Shown here piece after piece: positions 9,427 to 18,085 of a stretch of 64,000 bases of DNA. The stretch lies in NCBI RefSeq assembly GCF_003388735.1, contig NZ_QUBQ01000002.1:1-64000 (forward strand), read 5' to 3'. Numbering within the stretch: the first letter of the stretch is position 1; each line of letters begins with the position of its first letter. The position numbers and the translations under genes are program-made. The notes beneath the pieces were generated by a model. The model was not told where the DNA came from and did no database searches. It saw only the letters and a list, made by a program, of their open reading frames with translations. The stretch is from Paenibacillus paeoniae (GTDB lineage Bacteria > Bacillota > Bacilli > Paenibacillales > Paenibacillaceae).

Positions 9427-9969
9427 TTAATGACGAATGGAGGACACATCAATGGTATCTGCCAAGATGCCGATATCCTGATTCAGCATCTGTGCATGAT
9501 ATCCATTCTGCACCCTTGCGCTAACTGAACGGATACGCTCGCGAAGCTCATCGTTGGCCGTAATATGATACCGATACTCCGGATACTGCCAGTTCAGAGC
9601 GGACGTTACTTGCTTTTCAATCATTTTTCGCTTGCCAATGTTTTCAATCTGGAGTCCTACCAGCACATCGGTGTCATTCATTACAGCAATGGCGCTTTCG
9701 ACTCCCGGCACGCTTTCTGCAATATGGGCGAGCTGATCATGGTTAATTCGGTTCTGCTTTGGATTCGTCTCAGCAATCGGAGCTCTAGCTCCATCATCCG
9801 GCGTAGCCTTGCCATCGGACGTGATCCGATTAAGCGGCTTGATCGCATTCTGCTTCACATTCCGTTCGCGATTCGTGTAATCATCAGGTTCATTCCCGCA
9901 GCCGCCCCCTAAAACTAACGCACTGCTCAAAATAACTATGGATAGCGATGTTCTGATAGGCATTCTCAT
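9427..9969 (-). CDS. YhcN/YlaJ-type sporulation lipoprotein
   Basis: 180 aa. The signal peptide ends in lipobox LGGGC, giving a lipid-anchored Cys at about residue 24, followed by an Asn/Asp-rich spacer. A C-terminal domain (about residues 75-180) has the YhcN/YlaJ pattern, including HIAESVPGVESAIAVMN and later ERIRSVSARVQ. These proteins localise to the forespore membrane or spore; their exact role is unclear. ATG 9969 has GGAGG at 9 nt; two earlier in-frame codons are poorly placed. A sigma-G/F-type promoter is visible just upstream, consistent with forespore expression. Confidence 0.85.
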   Translation of the reverse strand: MRMPIRTSLSIVILSSALVLGGGCGNEPDDYTNRERNVKQNAIKPLNRITSDGKATPDDGARAPIAETNPKQNRINHDQLAHIAESVPGVESAIAVMNDTDVLVGLQIENIGKRKMIEKQVTSALNWQYPEYRYHITANDELRERIRSVSARVQNGYHAQMLNQDIGILADTIDVSSIRH

Positions 9970-9994
9970 CTTCAAGCACCTCCGTATATGCTTT

Positions 9995-10024
9995 TAACAT
10001 GTACGAAGGCTACTTAAATATACA
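9995..10024 (-). promoter_or_regulatory. Forespore (sigma-G/F type) promoter of the yhcN-like gene
   Basis: On the minus strand, -35 TGTATA (10019-10024) and -10 CATGTTA (9995-10001) are 17 nt apart, matching the Bacillus sigma-G form (TGAATA, 17-18 nt, CATACTA). The same -35 and spacing occur before the SASP-like gene at 36 kb, which strengthens both calls. Confidence 0.6.
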
Positions 10025-10034
10025 TATTCGAGCC

Positions 10035-10931
10035 TCATTCCTCCGACTGCCATACATCCACTGCTACCTTGAGCGTCTGTGCGCCCGTGCCGCGATATAC
10101 CCCCTTCACCGGAACGATATCCTTATAATCGCGTCCATGACCTAGCTTCACATATCGTTCGCCAACCGGATCTCGATTAGTTGGATCGAAGCTGCACCAG
10201 CCTAACGCGGGAACATAAGCTTCTACCCACGCATGGGAAGCTTGCACAAAGTCAGCGAACCCTCCCTGCAGATCTCCTACAAAGTGATAACCGCTCACAT
10301 AACGAGCAGGGATTCCAACCGAGCGTGCGCAGGCAATCATCAGATGGGCAAAGTCCTGGCACACGCCTCTTTTTCCAGCGAAAATCTCAGAAGTTGTCGT
10401 ATTTACCGTGGTGGCTCCCGGGTCATAGGTGAATTGTTCTCTGATGGAATCGCTCAGTGCTGTCAGCCAATCGAATAGATGAACGGAAGAAGCAAAGGCT
10501 CCGTCAAGCCCTAGCAGTCCGCCAGCAAAATCCTCGACCTCCGTCGTCACGGATGTATAGTCCGTATCGAGCAGAAACTCGGCGAACCGGTTCGTTGCTT
10601 CATCCGAAAGAAGCCACTGCCACTCCTGTTCAGGCAATTGGCGGCTTGCATATCGCTCGCGGTCTGAAGCGGTAGGCGCGCCTTTCGTTACAACCGTCAT
10701 AGAAGTCTTAATAGCCAGGCGCTGATGTGGCTGATTAACAGAGAAGACATGCACCCGATTGCCGAAATAATCCTCATAACTTAGAAGCGGCGCATTGGGC
10801 TCCACTGTTATAGACTGGTGATAGCAGGACTGCCGCTCATTCGTGCTGGGCGTTAGCCTGATCTCATTGACACTGTCCGTCACAGCTTCCTCGTAATCGT
10901 ATTGAGTGGAGTGAGTGATGCTGAGCTTCAT
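10035..10931 (-). CDS. Transglutaminase-like cysteine protease-fold protein
   Basis: 298 aa. An N-terminal bacterial transglutaminase-like beta domain (starting KLSITHSTQYDY) is followed by the papain-like transglutaminase core. The catalytic Cys is in GKRGVCQDFAHL, His in SHAWVEAYV and Asp in CSFDPTNRD. The ATG at 10931 overlaps the upstream gene's stop as ATGA, so it is coupled to the alpha-E gene. The trio ATP-grasp, alpha-E and transglutaminase is widespread in bacteria and proposed to modify or make peptides; the substrate is unknown. Confidence 0.9.
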   Translation of the reverse strand: MKLSITHSTQYDYEEAVTDSVNEIRLTPSTNERQSCYHQSITVEPNAPLLSYEDYFGNRVHVFSVNQPHQRLAIKTSMTVVTKGAPTASDRERYASRQLPEQEWQWLLSDEATNRFAEFLLDTDYTSVTTEVEDFAGGLLGLDGAFASSVHLFDWLTALSDSIREQFTYDPGATTVNTTTSEIFAGKRGVCQDFAHLMIACARSVGIPARYVSGYHFVGDLQGGFADFVQASHAWVEAYVPALGWCSFDPTNRDPVGERYVKLGHGRDYKDIVPVKGVYRGTGAQTLKVAVDVWQSEE

Positions 10932-11908
10932 GCACTGGCTTCCCCCATTCGAAAAAAGGTTTTGGCAAATGCAAGCCCTAGCTGCTGACAAGCCTTCAGC
11001 CAATGAGTCAGAATCATCCCTTCGGAATCGATGGTAAGATCGTCGCGTTCCATACATGCCATATCGGCTCTTACCTTTCTGACTTGACGAATCATGCGCT
11101 CGTGCTCCAGACGCAGCGTCTTGTCTTGCAGCTCGATCCCTCTCAAATGTTCATTCAACAGGTTCAGTGCATACTGCAGCGACCGAGGAAACGTCTGATT
11201 CAAAATAACAAATTCCATAATTGCCTCGACCGACAGTCCATCCGCATATTGACGGCGGAAAGGCTGATACCCGCCCACCGAGCGGAGAACAGCTTGAAGG
11301 AACGGATAAGCACCAGCTTGATCCCATCCCTCACACGCAGCTGTTTGAATCGCCGACCGAATAATACGCAGCGTGTTCTCCCCCCGCTCCAGATACCTTC
11401 CGCATTCGATAAAATGCCATTCGTTCTCACGCGGCATGACGGAGTGGCTGATTCCGAGAAATAATCCCGTCCATTCCTTCACTCGGCCGTAGAACATATG
11501 CGGCGATTCATGCAGCAATTCCTCGGGGCGCTTCTCCCGCAGCCACAAATAAAAACCGTTGGCAGCGTCCCACAGCTCGCTAGGCAACCGTTCCCTCAGC
11601 GAGCGGACATTGTTGCGGGCATGGCTCACGCATGTGATTAGCGAATTGGGATGATCACGATCCAGCGTCGTATAATGAAGCACATTCTCTTCCGTATAGG
11701 AGCCGTATTGTGCTTCATAAGCTTCGCGGCTGCCGAGGGCATCTACAATTCTCACCCATCGATGGAGTGAATCCAGCTCACCTTCTCCTGCTCTCGTATC
11801 CTTATCCAGTTGGAGATGATAATGCACATCAATAAGTCTGGCATGGTTCTCGGCCCGCTCCATATACCTCCCGATCCAAAACAATGCTTCTGCATTTCGA
11901 CTCAGCAT
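10928..11908 (-). CDS. Alpha-E domain protein (DUF403)
   Basis: 326 aa all-helical protein with the family opening LSRNAEALFWIGRYMERAEN. This family nearly always sits beside a circularly permuted ATP-grasp enzyme and a transglutaminase, as here. It begins 13-17 nt after the ATP-grasp stop and overlaps the transglutaminase start by 4 nt. Two adjacent ATGs (11911 and 11908) follow GAGGAGG; the second has better spacing. Molecular function is unknown; a role as partner of the ATP-grasp enzyme is inferred from context. Confidence 0.9.
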   Translation of the reverse strand: MLSRNAEALFWIGRYMERAENHARLIDVHYHLQLDKDTRAGEGELDSLHRWVRIVDALGSREAYEAQYGSYTEENVLHYTTLDRDHPNSLITCVSHARNNVRSLRERLPSELWDAANGFYLWLREKRPEELLHESPHMFYGRVKEWTGLFLGISHSVMPRENEWHFIECGRYLERGENTLRIIRSAIQTAACEGWDQAGAYPFLQAVLRSVGGYQPFRRQYADGLSVEAIMEFVILNQTFPRSLQYALNLLNEHLRGIELQDKTLRLEHERMIRQVRKVRADMACMERDDLTIDSEGMILTHWLKACQQLGLAFAKTFFRMGEASA

Positions 11909-11924
11909 CATTAGCCCTCCTCGC

Positions 11925-13382
11925 TTATTGGTTCAATACCCAAGTATCCTTTACCCCGCCGCCTTGGGAGGAATTCACAACAAGCGATCCTTCCTGCATC
12001 GCCACCCTCGTCAATCCACCGGGAATGACATGAGTGTCAGCACCCATCAAAGCGAATGCGCGTAGATCTATATGTCTTGGCGTCATCAATCCGTCCACCA
12101 TTACAGGCGCACGCGACAGCTTCATCGTTTTTTGAGCGATGTATCGGCCAGGCTCCTTCTTGATCGCTTCAGCAAAAGCCTTTCGTTCCTTCTCAGAAGC
12201 GGTGGGACCAATAAGCATCCCATAACCGCCGGACAAAGACGTTTCCTTGACCACCAGCTCATGCAGATGGTCCAGCACATAATCCATCTCTTCCTTGCGA
12301 GTCAGGATATAAGTAGGGACATTATGCAGAATAGGCTCTTCATTCAAATAATATCGAATCATATCCGGGACATAGGCATAGATCGCCTTGTCATCTGCCA
12401 CCCCTGTTCCCGGAGCGTTGGCGATGGCGACATTCCCGGCGCGGTAAGCATTCATCAGTCCTGGAACGCCAAGCAGCGAATCCGGGTGGAAGGAAAGCGG
12501 ATCAAGATAATAATCGTCAATACGCCTATAGATCACATCTACTTGCCGCAAACCGCGCATCTCACGCAAATAAATTTTATGATCCTTATATACCAAATCT
12601 CTTCCCTCAACCAAATGAATGCCCATCTGCTGGGCCAAAAAAGCATGCTCGTAATAAGCGGAATTGTAAACCCCTGGCGTCAATAGCACAATAAGCGGAT
12701 CCCGATTGCCATTGGGCGACAATTGGCGCAGAGAGCTCAAGAAGGAGTTAAGGCTTCTATCCACACTCTGCACCGAGCTGGACAGATAGAGATCGTGAAA
12801 CAACTCGCTCATAAGCGTACGACCTTTGAAGAGATAGGAAAAGCCGGATGGAGAACGAAGATTGTCTTCCAGAACATAATAGCCGCCATGTTCATCACGG
12901 ATAAGATCGATGCCGGAAGCCGTTATATAGACGCCTCCTGGAACATGAAGCCCTGCCATCTCAGGACGGAAATACGTATTGGAGACGATCATCTTGCGCG
13001 GAATGACACCATCCGCGATGATGCGTCCCGTATGATAGACATCGTGAAGGAAGGCATTTAATGCTTTCGTCCGTTGCTGCACTCCCCTCTCGACGAGTTC
13101 CCATTCGTGACGAGGAATAACCCGTGGAATATAATCGAAGGGAATTGTCCTCTCCAGCGCATCTTGCTGGGACTCATGGCTAATGGTAAAGGTGATGCCT
13201 TCCTCCAACATCCGTTTATGGATCGCTTGCTCCCGATGTACAAGCTCCGCTGGCTGCAGCCGATTGAACAAGCGATGCACATTACGGTAATGCGGCCTAA
13301 TCGAGCAATCCTTCTCAAACATCTCATCATAAAATGATTGAGCATCGTAATAAGGGAATTGCGATTGTTGGGCTGTCGACAT
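11925..13382 (-). CDS. Circularly permuted ATP-grasp protein (DUF404/DUF407)
   Basis: 485 aa. The central and C-terminal parts show the permuted ATP-grasp fold of the DUF404/407 group, with YVLEDNLRSPSGFSY and the late block DLRAFALMG. Such enzymes are predicted amide ligases using ATP, related to glutathionylspermidine-synthase-type folds. The open frame starts at 13427, but ATG 13382 has AAGGAGGAGG 5 nt upstream and begins the family sequence. It is the first gene of the three-gene operon. Substrate unknown. Confidence 0.9.
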   Translation of the reverse strand: MSTAQQSQFPYYDAQSFYDEMFEKDCSIRPHYRNVHRLFNRLQPAELVHREQAIHKRMLEEGITFTISHESQQDALERTIPFDYIPRVIPRHEWELVERGVQQRTKALNAFLHDVYHTGRIIADGVIPRKMIVSNTYFRPEMAGLHVPGGVYITASGIDLIRDEHGGYYVLEDNLRSPSGFSYLFKGRTLMSELFHDLYLSSSVQSVDRSLNSFLSSLRQLSPNGNRDPLIVLLTPGVYNSAYYEHAFLAQQMGIHLVEGRDLVYKDHKIYLREMRGLRQVDVIYRRIDDYYLDPLSFHPDSLLGVPGLMNAYRAGNVAIANAPGTGVADDKAIYAYVPDMIRYYLNEEPILHNVPTYILTRKEEMDYVLDHLHELVVKETSLSGGYGMLIGPTASEKERKAFAEAIKKEPGRYIAQKTMKLSRAPVMVDGLMTPRHIDLRAFALMGADTHVIPGGLTRVAMQEGSLVVNSSQGGGVKDTWVLNQ

Positions 13383-13559
13383 GACAACCTCCTCCTTCAT
13401 AGCGGATGTAAGCATTCTGCTGATCAAAAAGCCGAAAATCCGTTAATCTCGATATGAATAAGTCATATTTCCTTACATTAATGTGACCAACTACTTCTAA
13501 TGTTAGGATAATCATACTAAAACCATAAATTGGTGTCAACTTATATTACATTCAATTCG

Positions 13560-13592
13560 CAAAAAAAGGAGCACTCACCTGAGTACTCCTTT
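13560..13592 (-). terminator. Terminator of the globin-sensor gene
   Basis: The minus strand has a 13-bp near-perfect stem (AAAGGAGTACTCA with TGAGTGCTCCTTT, one mismatch) followed by seven T residues, 12 nt after the stop of the gene ending at 13605. The stem arms are 13565-13577 and 13580-13592. Confidence 0.88.
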
Positions 13593-13604
13593 CAACCCCT
13601 ACTA

Positions 13605-14618
13605 TTATTCGTGGTCCGCATGATTCAACTGCTGAAGATCCTTGGTTACTTTCTCGACCATCTGAACGAAGGAAGCAAGCTCCTGCGAACGTCCAGCCTG
13701 GTTGCGAGCCTCCACCGAGGTCTGCTCCGACTCTTGACGCACTTCGCGCAGCTTCTTCTCGATTTCTCCAAGCTTGGACGTAATGCCCTCCATAGCTCCG
13801 CGCGAGGAAGCGGCAAGCTTCCGAACCTCGTTCGCCACGACCTCGAAGCCTCTGCCGTTCTCGCCGGCTCTTGCCGCCTCGATCGCCGCATTCAGTCCCA
13901 GCAAGTGAGTCTGATCAGACAACCCTCTGATGAGGCTTCCCATCTCATGAATGCCGTCCAGCTCTTGGCGCAACTCTCCCAGAAGCGTATGCGTCTTGTC
14001 CTGCGACTGGGATGTCGATATGGCGGTAGCTGCAATCATCTGCGCCCCTTCATCCAATTCGACCATTAAGCTTGCCAATTCTTGCACAGCGCTGGTTACC
14101 GTCGTCAGCATATGCGAGCGGGAATCCGCCAATTCCTGAATCCGCTGCTGCTCATGCATATTATAAGCTTCCAGCACGAACTGGGAATCCAGATTGAACA
14201 TCTTCGAGAGCGCATGCACTACTACCTGCCAGCGTTCAGGCATGGTACGCTTCAATACATCTGTCGCGATATCCAGATAAGTCATATACGATCCAAGATA
14301 CCAGTCCGTCGTTAATCCGATTCGGGAATGGACAGCTCCAATTCTGATGCGGTTATCTATAAAGCTGGAATCAATGACACCCTCAGTCAAGGACATCCAG
14401 TATACTCTTTGTGTTTCTTTCAATCTATCAACCGTACTCACTTGTGAGATTATGGCCAGCAATTCCGGCTGTTGGCCGATTTTATCATAAAAGCGATTCA
14501 CAACCTCTTCCACGACCTGCTGGAATATCGGTCTGCAATCTTTCAGCACTTGCAAATCCTGCTCCCCAATTCCGGTGTAGTCCAATTGCTTCCAACGTTC
14601 TGCAGTTACGTTAATCAA
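13605..14618 (-). CDS. Globin-coupled chemotaxis-type sensor (HemAT-like)
   Basis: About 337 aa. An N-terminal protoglobin-type sensor (residues 1-175) contains the proximal-histidine context [10 protein letters not shown], so haem and O2 binding are expected. A C-terminal MCP signalling domain includes the tip motif [26 protein letters not shown]. There is no transmembrane or HAMP segment, so it is cytosolic like HemAT. The frame allows GTG at 14627, but AAGGAG is only 2 nt away; TTG at 14618 has 11-nt spacing. The signalling region is shorter than in HemAT (about 430 aa), so it may couple to another output than flagella. Confidence 0.87.
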   Translation of the reverse strand: MINVTAERWKQLDYTGIGEQDLQVLKDCRPIFQQVVEEVVNRFYDKIGQQPELLAIISQVSTVDRLKETQRVYWMSLTEGVIDSSFIDNRIRIGAVHSRIGLTTDWYLGSYMTYLDIATDVLKRTMPERWQVVVHALSKMFNLDSQFVLEAYNMHEQQRIQELADSRSHMLTTVTSAVQELASLMVELDEGAQMIAATAISTSQSQDKTHTLLGELRQELDGIHEMGSLIRGLSDQTHLLGLNAAIEAARAGENGRGFEVVANEVRKLAASSRGAMEGITSKLGEIEKKLREVRQESEQTSVEARNQAGRSQELASFVQMVEKVTKDLQQLNHADHE

Positions 14619-14730
14619 TGCGCACACGACTCCTTAGGGTTATAGTAAAATGTCTAATATCTATTATATATCGACTATTCCGCAATTTCCCACTATCTTT
14701 TTTCGAAAAATATCGCTTGCTCCATCGCGC

Positions 14731-15033
14731 TCATTGACCATAATCTTTGTTCCAGAACCAGGAGGACATGCCGCCTTTCATATTGTATGACCGATAACCG
14801 GAGGCTTGAAGCCATTCGCACGCAGCCTCGCTTCGATTCCCGCTTCTGCATACCACAATAATATCCGCGATCGGGTCAAGCTCGGCTGCTCTCTCCTCCA
14901 ATTGCCCGAGCGGGATGTGGATTGCACCCGGGATATGACCGTTCGTCATCCATTCCGATAACTCACGGACATCTACAATGACTGGCTTATGCCTGAGCAG
15001 CTGCTCCACTTCATACGGCATTATTTCCTTCAT
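14731..15033 (-). CDS. Rhodanese-domain sulfurtransferase
   Basis: 100-aa single-domain rhodanese with active-site loop CRSGNRS, the Cys carrying the persulfide. It should move sulfane sulfur between carriers in the cytosol. AAGGGG precedes the ATG by 9 nt. The upstream region carries a CsoR/CstR-type operator, so persulfide-responsive repression is inferred. It lies between the globin sensor and the prkA terminator and appears monocistronic. Confidence 0.9.
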   Translation of the reverse strand: MKEIMPYEVEQLLRHKPVIVDVRELSEWMTNGHIPGAIHIPLGQLEERAAELDPIADIIVVCRSGNRSEAACEWLQASGYRSYNMKGGMSSWFWNKDYGQ

Positions 15034-15104
15034 CGACGCACCCCTTCTCTACTAGGTATGTACACTCTAGAATTAATAATGCAAAATAATCAATCGCAAA
15101 CAAC

Positions 15105-15120
15105 ATACCCCTATGGGTAT
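15105..15120. promoter_or_regulatory. CsoR/CstR-type operator before the rhodanese gene
   Basis: A perfect 6-4-6 inverted repeat, ATACCC-CTAT-GGGTAT, matches the G/C-tract dyad known for the CsoR/CstR/RcnR repressor family. It overlaps a candidate minus-strand -10 (TATACC, with TTTATG 17 nt upstream). The rhodanese downstream fits a CstR (persulfide) target better than a copper target; the repressor gene is not in the window. Confidence 0.6.
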
Positions 15121-15186
15121 AATGAGGCATAATAAAATCATAAACGATATCCGCCGAAGCGTCAACGCTTACGACCAGCAAGGAAT

Positions 15187-15225
15187 GAAAAAAAGAAGAA
15201 CCTTCGCCACGAGGCAAAGGCTCTT
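15187..15225 (-). terminator. Terminator of prkA
   Basis: The minus strand shows a 13-bp stem with two G-U-type mismatches (arms 15196-15208 and 15213-15225, loop TCGT) followed by CTTTTTTTC, eight nucleotides after the prkA stop. Confidence 0.85.
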
Positions 15226-15232
15226 CCCGCTC

Positions 15233-17128
15233 TTATCGATTCAATAAGCTGCCTACATATCGGAGCAATTCATTCGCACAGACCGAGCAATACAAATGCT
15301 CGTCAATCAGTCGTTTAGTCACTTCATTTATTCGTTTGAGCTGACTCTCGTCCGGCGTTTTCGTTGAGGTCGTAATCTTCACAATATCCTTCAAATCAGT
15401 GAAGAGCTTCTTCTCTACCGCCTCCCTTAGACGTTCGTGACTGGTGAAGTCGAACTTTTTGCCCTTACGGGAGTAAGACGATATCCGAATCAAAATTTCT
15501 TCGCGGAACGCCTTCTTCGCATTTTCCGATACGCCGATTTGCTCCTCGATAGAGCGCATCAGCCGCTCATCCGGGTCCATCTCTTCTCCCGTCAGCGGAT
15601 CTTTGATCTTGGCCCAATTGCAATACGCCTCAATATTGTCCAGATAATTTTCGAATAAGGTGCGTGCCGACTCCTCGAAGGAGTAGACGAATGCTTTCTG
15701 AATCTCCTTCTTCGCAAGCCCATCATATTCCTTGCGTGCAATGGAGATGAAGTTCAGGTATCGCTCCCTCTCCTCTTTCGTAATCGACGGATGCTGGTCA
15801 AGTCCATCCTTGAGAGCGCGAAGCACATCCAGCGCATTGATGCACTGCATATCCTGCTTGATCAGCGCACTCGAAATTCGGTTGATCACATAGCGGGGAT
15901 CGATCCCCGACATGCCTTCTTCTATATATTCGTTCTGCATCTCCTTCAGATCGGCATCCTTGAAGCCTTCCACTTCCTGACCGTCATACATGCGCATCTT
16001 CTTGACGAAATCCATGCCTTGCTTTTTCGTTTCCTTTAGCCGAGTCAGAATAGAGAAGATAGCTGCCGAACGGAGAGCATGTGGTGCAATATGAATATGT
16101 CGCATGTCGCTCTGCGAGATGAGCTTCGTATAAATCTTCTCTTCTTCCGATACTTTCAGATTGTAGGGGATCGGCATCACGATCATTCTGGACTGAAGTG
16201 CTTCATTTTTCTTATTGGCAATAAATGATTTGTACTCCGTTTCATTCGTGTGGGCCACGATAAGCTCATCCGCGCTAATTAACGCGAACCTGCCTGCTTT
16301 GAAGTTGCCCTCCTGTGTCAGCGACAGCAAGTTCCATAGAAACTTCTCGTCGCATTTCAACATCTCCTGGAACTCCATAAGTCCCCGGTTCGCTTTGTTC
16401 AGCTCCCCATCAAACCGATAGGCACGCGGGTCTGACTCCGACCCGAATTCGGTAATCGTCGAGAAGTCGATGCTTCCGGTCAAGTCGGCAATATCCTGAG
16501 ACTTCGGATCGGAAGGACTGAAGGTCCCAATACCTACCCGATTATCCTCGGAAATAAAGACACGCTCCACCAGGACGCTTTCAATCTGACCATCGTATTC
16601 GGTATTCAATCTCATCTGGCACGATGGGCACAGATTACCTTCAATTCTAACATTCAGCTCTTTCTCAATCTCCGGTCTTAATTCATGGGGAATGAGATGC
16701 AGAGGGTCCTCATGCATCGGACAGCCTTTAATCGAATAAACGGCGCCTTTCTGCGTGCGGGAGAAACTTTCGAGTCCTTTCTTCAGCATCGTAACAATTG
16801 TGGACTTGCCTCCGCTGACCGGCCCCATCAGCAGCAAGATCCGCTTGCGGACATCCAGCCTGCGGGCGGCTGAGTGGAAGTATTCCTCCACCAGCTTTTC
16901 TACCGCCCGGTCCAGACCGAAGATCTCCTGTTCGAAAAACTTATATGTCTTTCGACCGCCAGCTTCCTCGACACCGTAGGATTCGATCATCTCGTACACG
17001 CGTGAATGTGCGGTCATGGCCGGAGTGGGATCCTTCCTCAGCAGCTCGATGTATTCCTTGAAGTTTCCAGTCCACGCCAATCTTTCACCTTCTGCCTGAT
17101 ATTCCGATATTCGCTTGAAAATGTCCAT
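15233..17128 (-). CDS. prkA: PrkA AAA+ serine protein kinase/protease
   Basis: 631 aa, full length. The N-terminal AAA+ domain has Walker A GPVSGGKST, and the C-terminal PrkA kinase-like domain is present. The family acts in sporulation and stationary-phase stress; Bacillus PrkA is forespore-mother-cell related and has been shown to have ATP-dependent protease activity, while E. coli YeaG is a stress kinase. GGGAGGAGG precedes the ATG by about 6 nt. It usually sits with yhbH (YeaH) and spoVR (YcgB); here it is monocistronic, with spoVR 8 kb away and no yhbH seen nearby. Confidence 0.95.
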   Translation of the reverse strand: MDIFKRISEYQAEGERLAWTGNFKEYIELLRKDPTPAMTAHSRVYEMIESYGVEEAGGRKTYKFFEQEIFGLDRAVEKLVEEYFHSAARRLDVRKRILLLMGPVSGGKSTIVTMLKKGLESFSRTQKGAVYSIKGCPMHEDPLHLIPHELRPEIEKELNVRIEGNLCPSCQMRLNTEYDGQIESVLVERVFISEDNRVGIGTFSPSDPKSQDIADLTGSIDFSTITEFGSESDPRAYRFDGELNKANRGLMEFQEMLKCDEKFLWNLLSLTQEGNFKAGRFALISADELIVAHTNETEYKSFIANKKNEALQSRMIVMPIPYNLKVSEEEKIYTKLISQSDMRHIHIAPHALRSAAIFSILTRLKETKKQGMDFVKKMRMYDGQEVEGFKDADLKEMQNEYIEEGMSGIDPRYVINRISSALIKQDMQCINALDVLRALKDGLDQHPSITKEERERYLNFISIARKEYDGLAKKEIQKAFVYSFEESARTLFENYLDNIEAYCNWAKIKDPLTGEEMDPDERLMRSIEEQIGVSENAKKAFREEILIRISSYSRKGKKFDFTSHERLREAVEKKLFTDLKDIVKITTSTKTPDESQLKRINEVTKRLIDEHLYCSVCANELLRYVGSLLNR

Positions 17129-17365
17129 GCCGTGCCTCCTCCCATCGCTTCCGTTATACGCTATTTCCTCTCCGCTCGGGATTCATTCCATGCGCTAACC
17201 TTAAGGCCCTCATTTTTTTGAAGTATTACATACCTATGCTTATACCAAGCGGAAATTGACCACTATTTTATCCCGCCGTCCTGCAAATATCGACAAGCGC
17301 CCCATGTCCTTTGGTATAATAGGTGCACCAGAGCTAAGCCACGTCCAGGGAGAGGAGAGTTATGC

Positions 17366-18085
17366 TTGGCTGTTCAATTGGAAGAAGAAATGTACATACC
17401 GATCAAACGGTTCTACGAGCAGCGTGGATATACCGTGAAAGCCGAAGTGATGCATTGCGATCTTGTGGCCATTCATCCGGAACGGGATGAAACTATCCTT
17501 GTAGAAATGAAAAAAACGTTCAATCTCGCCTTGCTCCTGCAAGGAATTGAACGTCTGCGCCTTAGCGGCGATGTGATGCTTGCCGTGGAGAGGAATCGCA
17601 AAAAAAGCGGAGCCCATAACCAGCGCTTCGGCGATCTGACAGAGTTATGCCGCATGCTTGGACTTGGACTAATGACTGTCACCTTCTACAAGACAAAATC
17701 ACCTGTTATTGATGTATTATGCGAGCCTGGCGAACCGCCCGTTCGCGGCGCGCGCCATCGCAAGCGCAGCAAGCTGCTGATGGAATTCAAGGAACGAAGC
17801 GGTGATTATAACGTAGGTGGGAGCACCGGTAGGAAGCTAGTAACCGCTTATCGCGAAAAGGCGCTCAAATGCGCTTACGTCCTGCATATGAAGGGCCCCT
17901 CTGCTCCGCGCGAGCTAGTTGCGGCAACCGGCATTGGCAAAAGCGGCGACATGCTGAGAAGCAATTATTACGGCTGGTTCCAGCGAGTCGAGCGCGGCAA
18001 ATACGCCCTGCTTCCGCAGGGCGTAGAGGCACTTTCTCAATATAGGGATGTGATTGCGGAATTCATCACTAGCTACGAGCCGTGA
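17366..18085 (+). CDS. DUF2161 PD-(D/E)XK nuclease-fold protein
   Basis: 239 aa. The N-terminal half shows a PD-(D/E)XK-like core with CDLVAIHP followed by ILVEMKK (Asp then ExK). The C-terminal part resembles a winged-helix-like module, with GKSGDMLRSNYYGWFQRVERGKYALL (quoted to mark its region, key residues GDMLRSNYYGWF). It is annotated in Firmicutes as a DUF2161 putative phosphodiesterase. TTG 17366 follows AGGAG by 8 nt; the ATG at 17362 is out of frame. Its 3' end overlaps the convergent aminotransferase by 17 nt. No activity has been shown for the family as far as I know. Confidence 0.8.
   Translation: MAVQLEEEMYIPIKRFYEQRGYTVKAEVMHCDLVAIHPERDETILVEMKKTFNLALLLQGIERLRLSGDVMLAVERNRKKSGAHNQRFGDLTELCRMLGLGLMTVTFYKTKSPVIDVLCEPGEPPVRGARHRKRSKLLMEFKERSGDYNVGGSTGRKLVTAYREKALKCAYVLHMKGPSAPRELVAATGIGKSGDMLRSNYYGWFQRVERGKYALLPQGVEALSQYRDVIAEFITSYEP

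Noticed and set aside
17129-17260. Sigma-E promoter upstream of prkA
   Set aside because: GTCAATTT and CATAGGTA with 14-nt spacing match the consensus too weakly to report as a feature.
18069-18085. 17-bp convergent overlap as a gene fusion or error
   Set aside because: Both genes keep normal C-termini for their families; short convergent overlaps are common.
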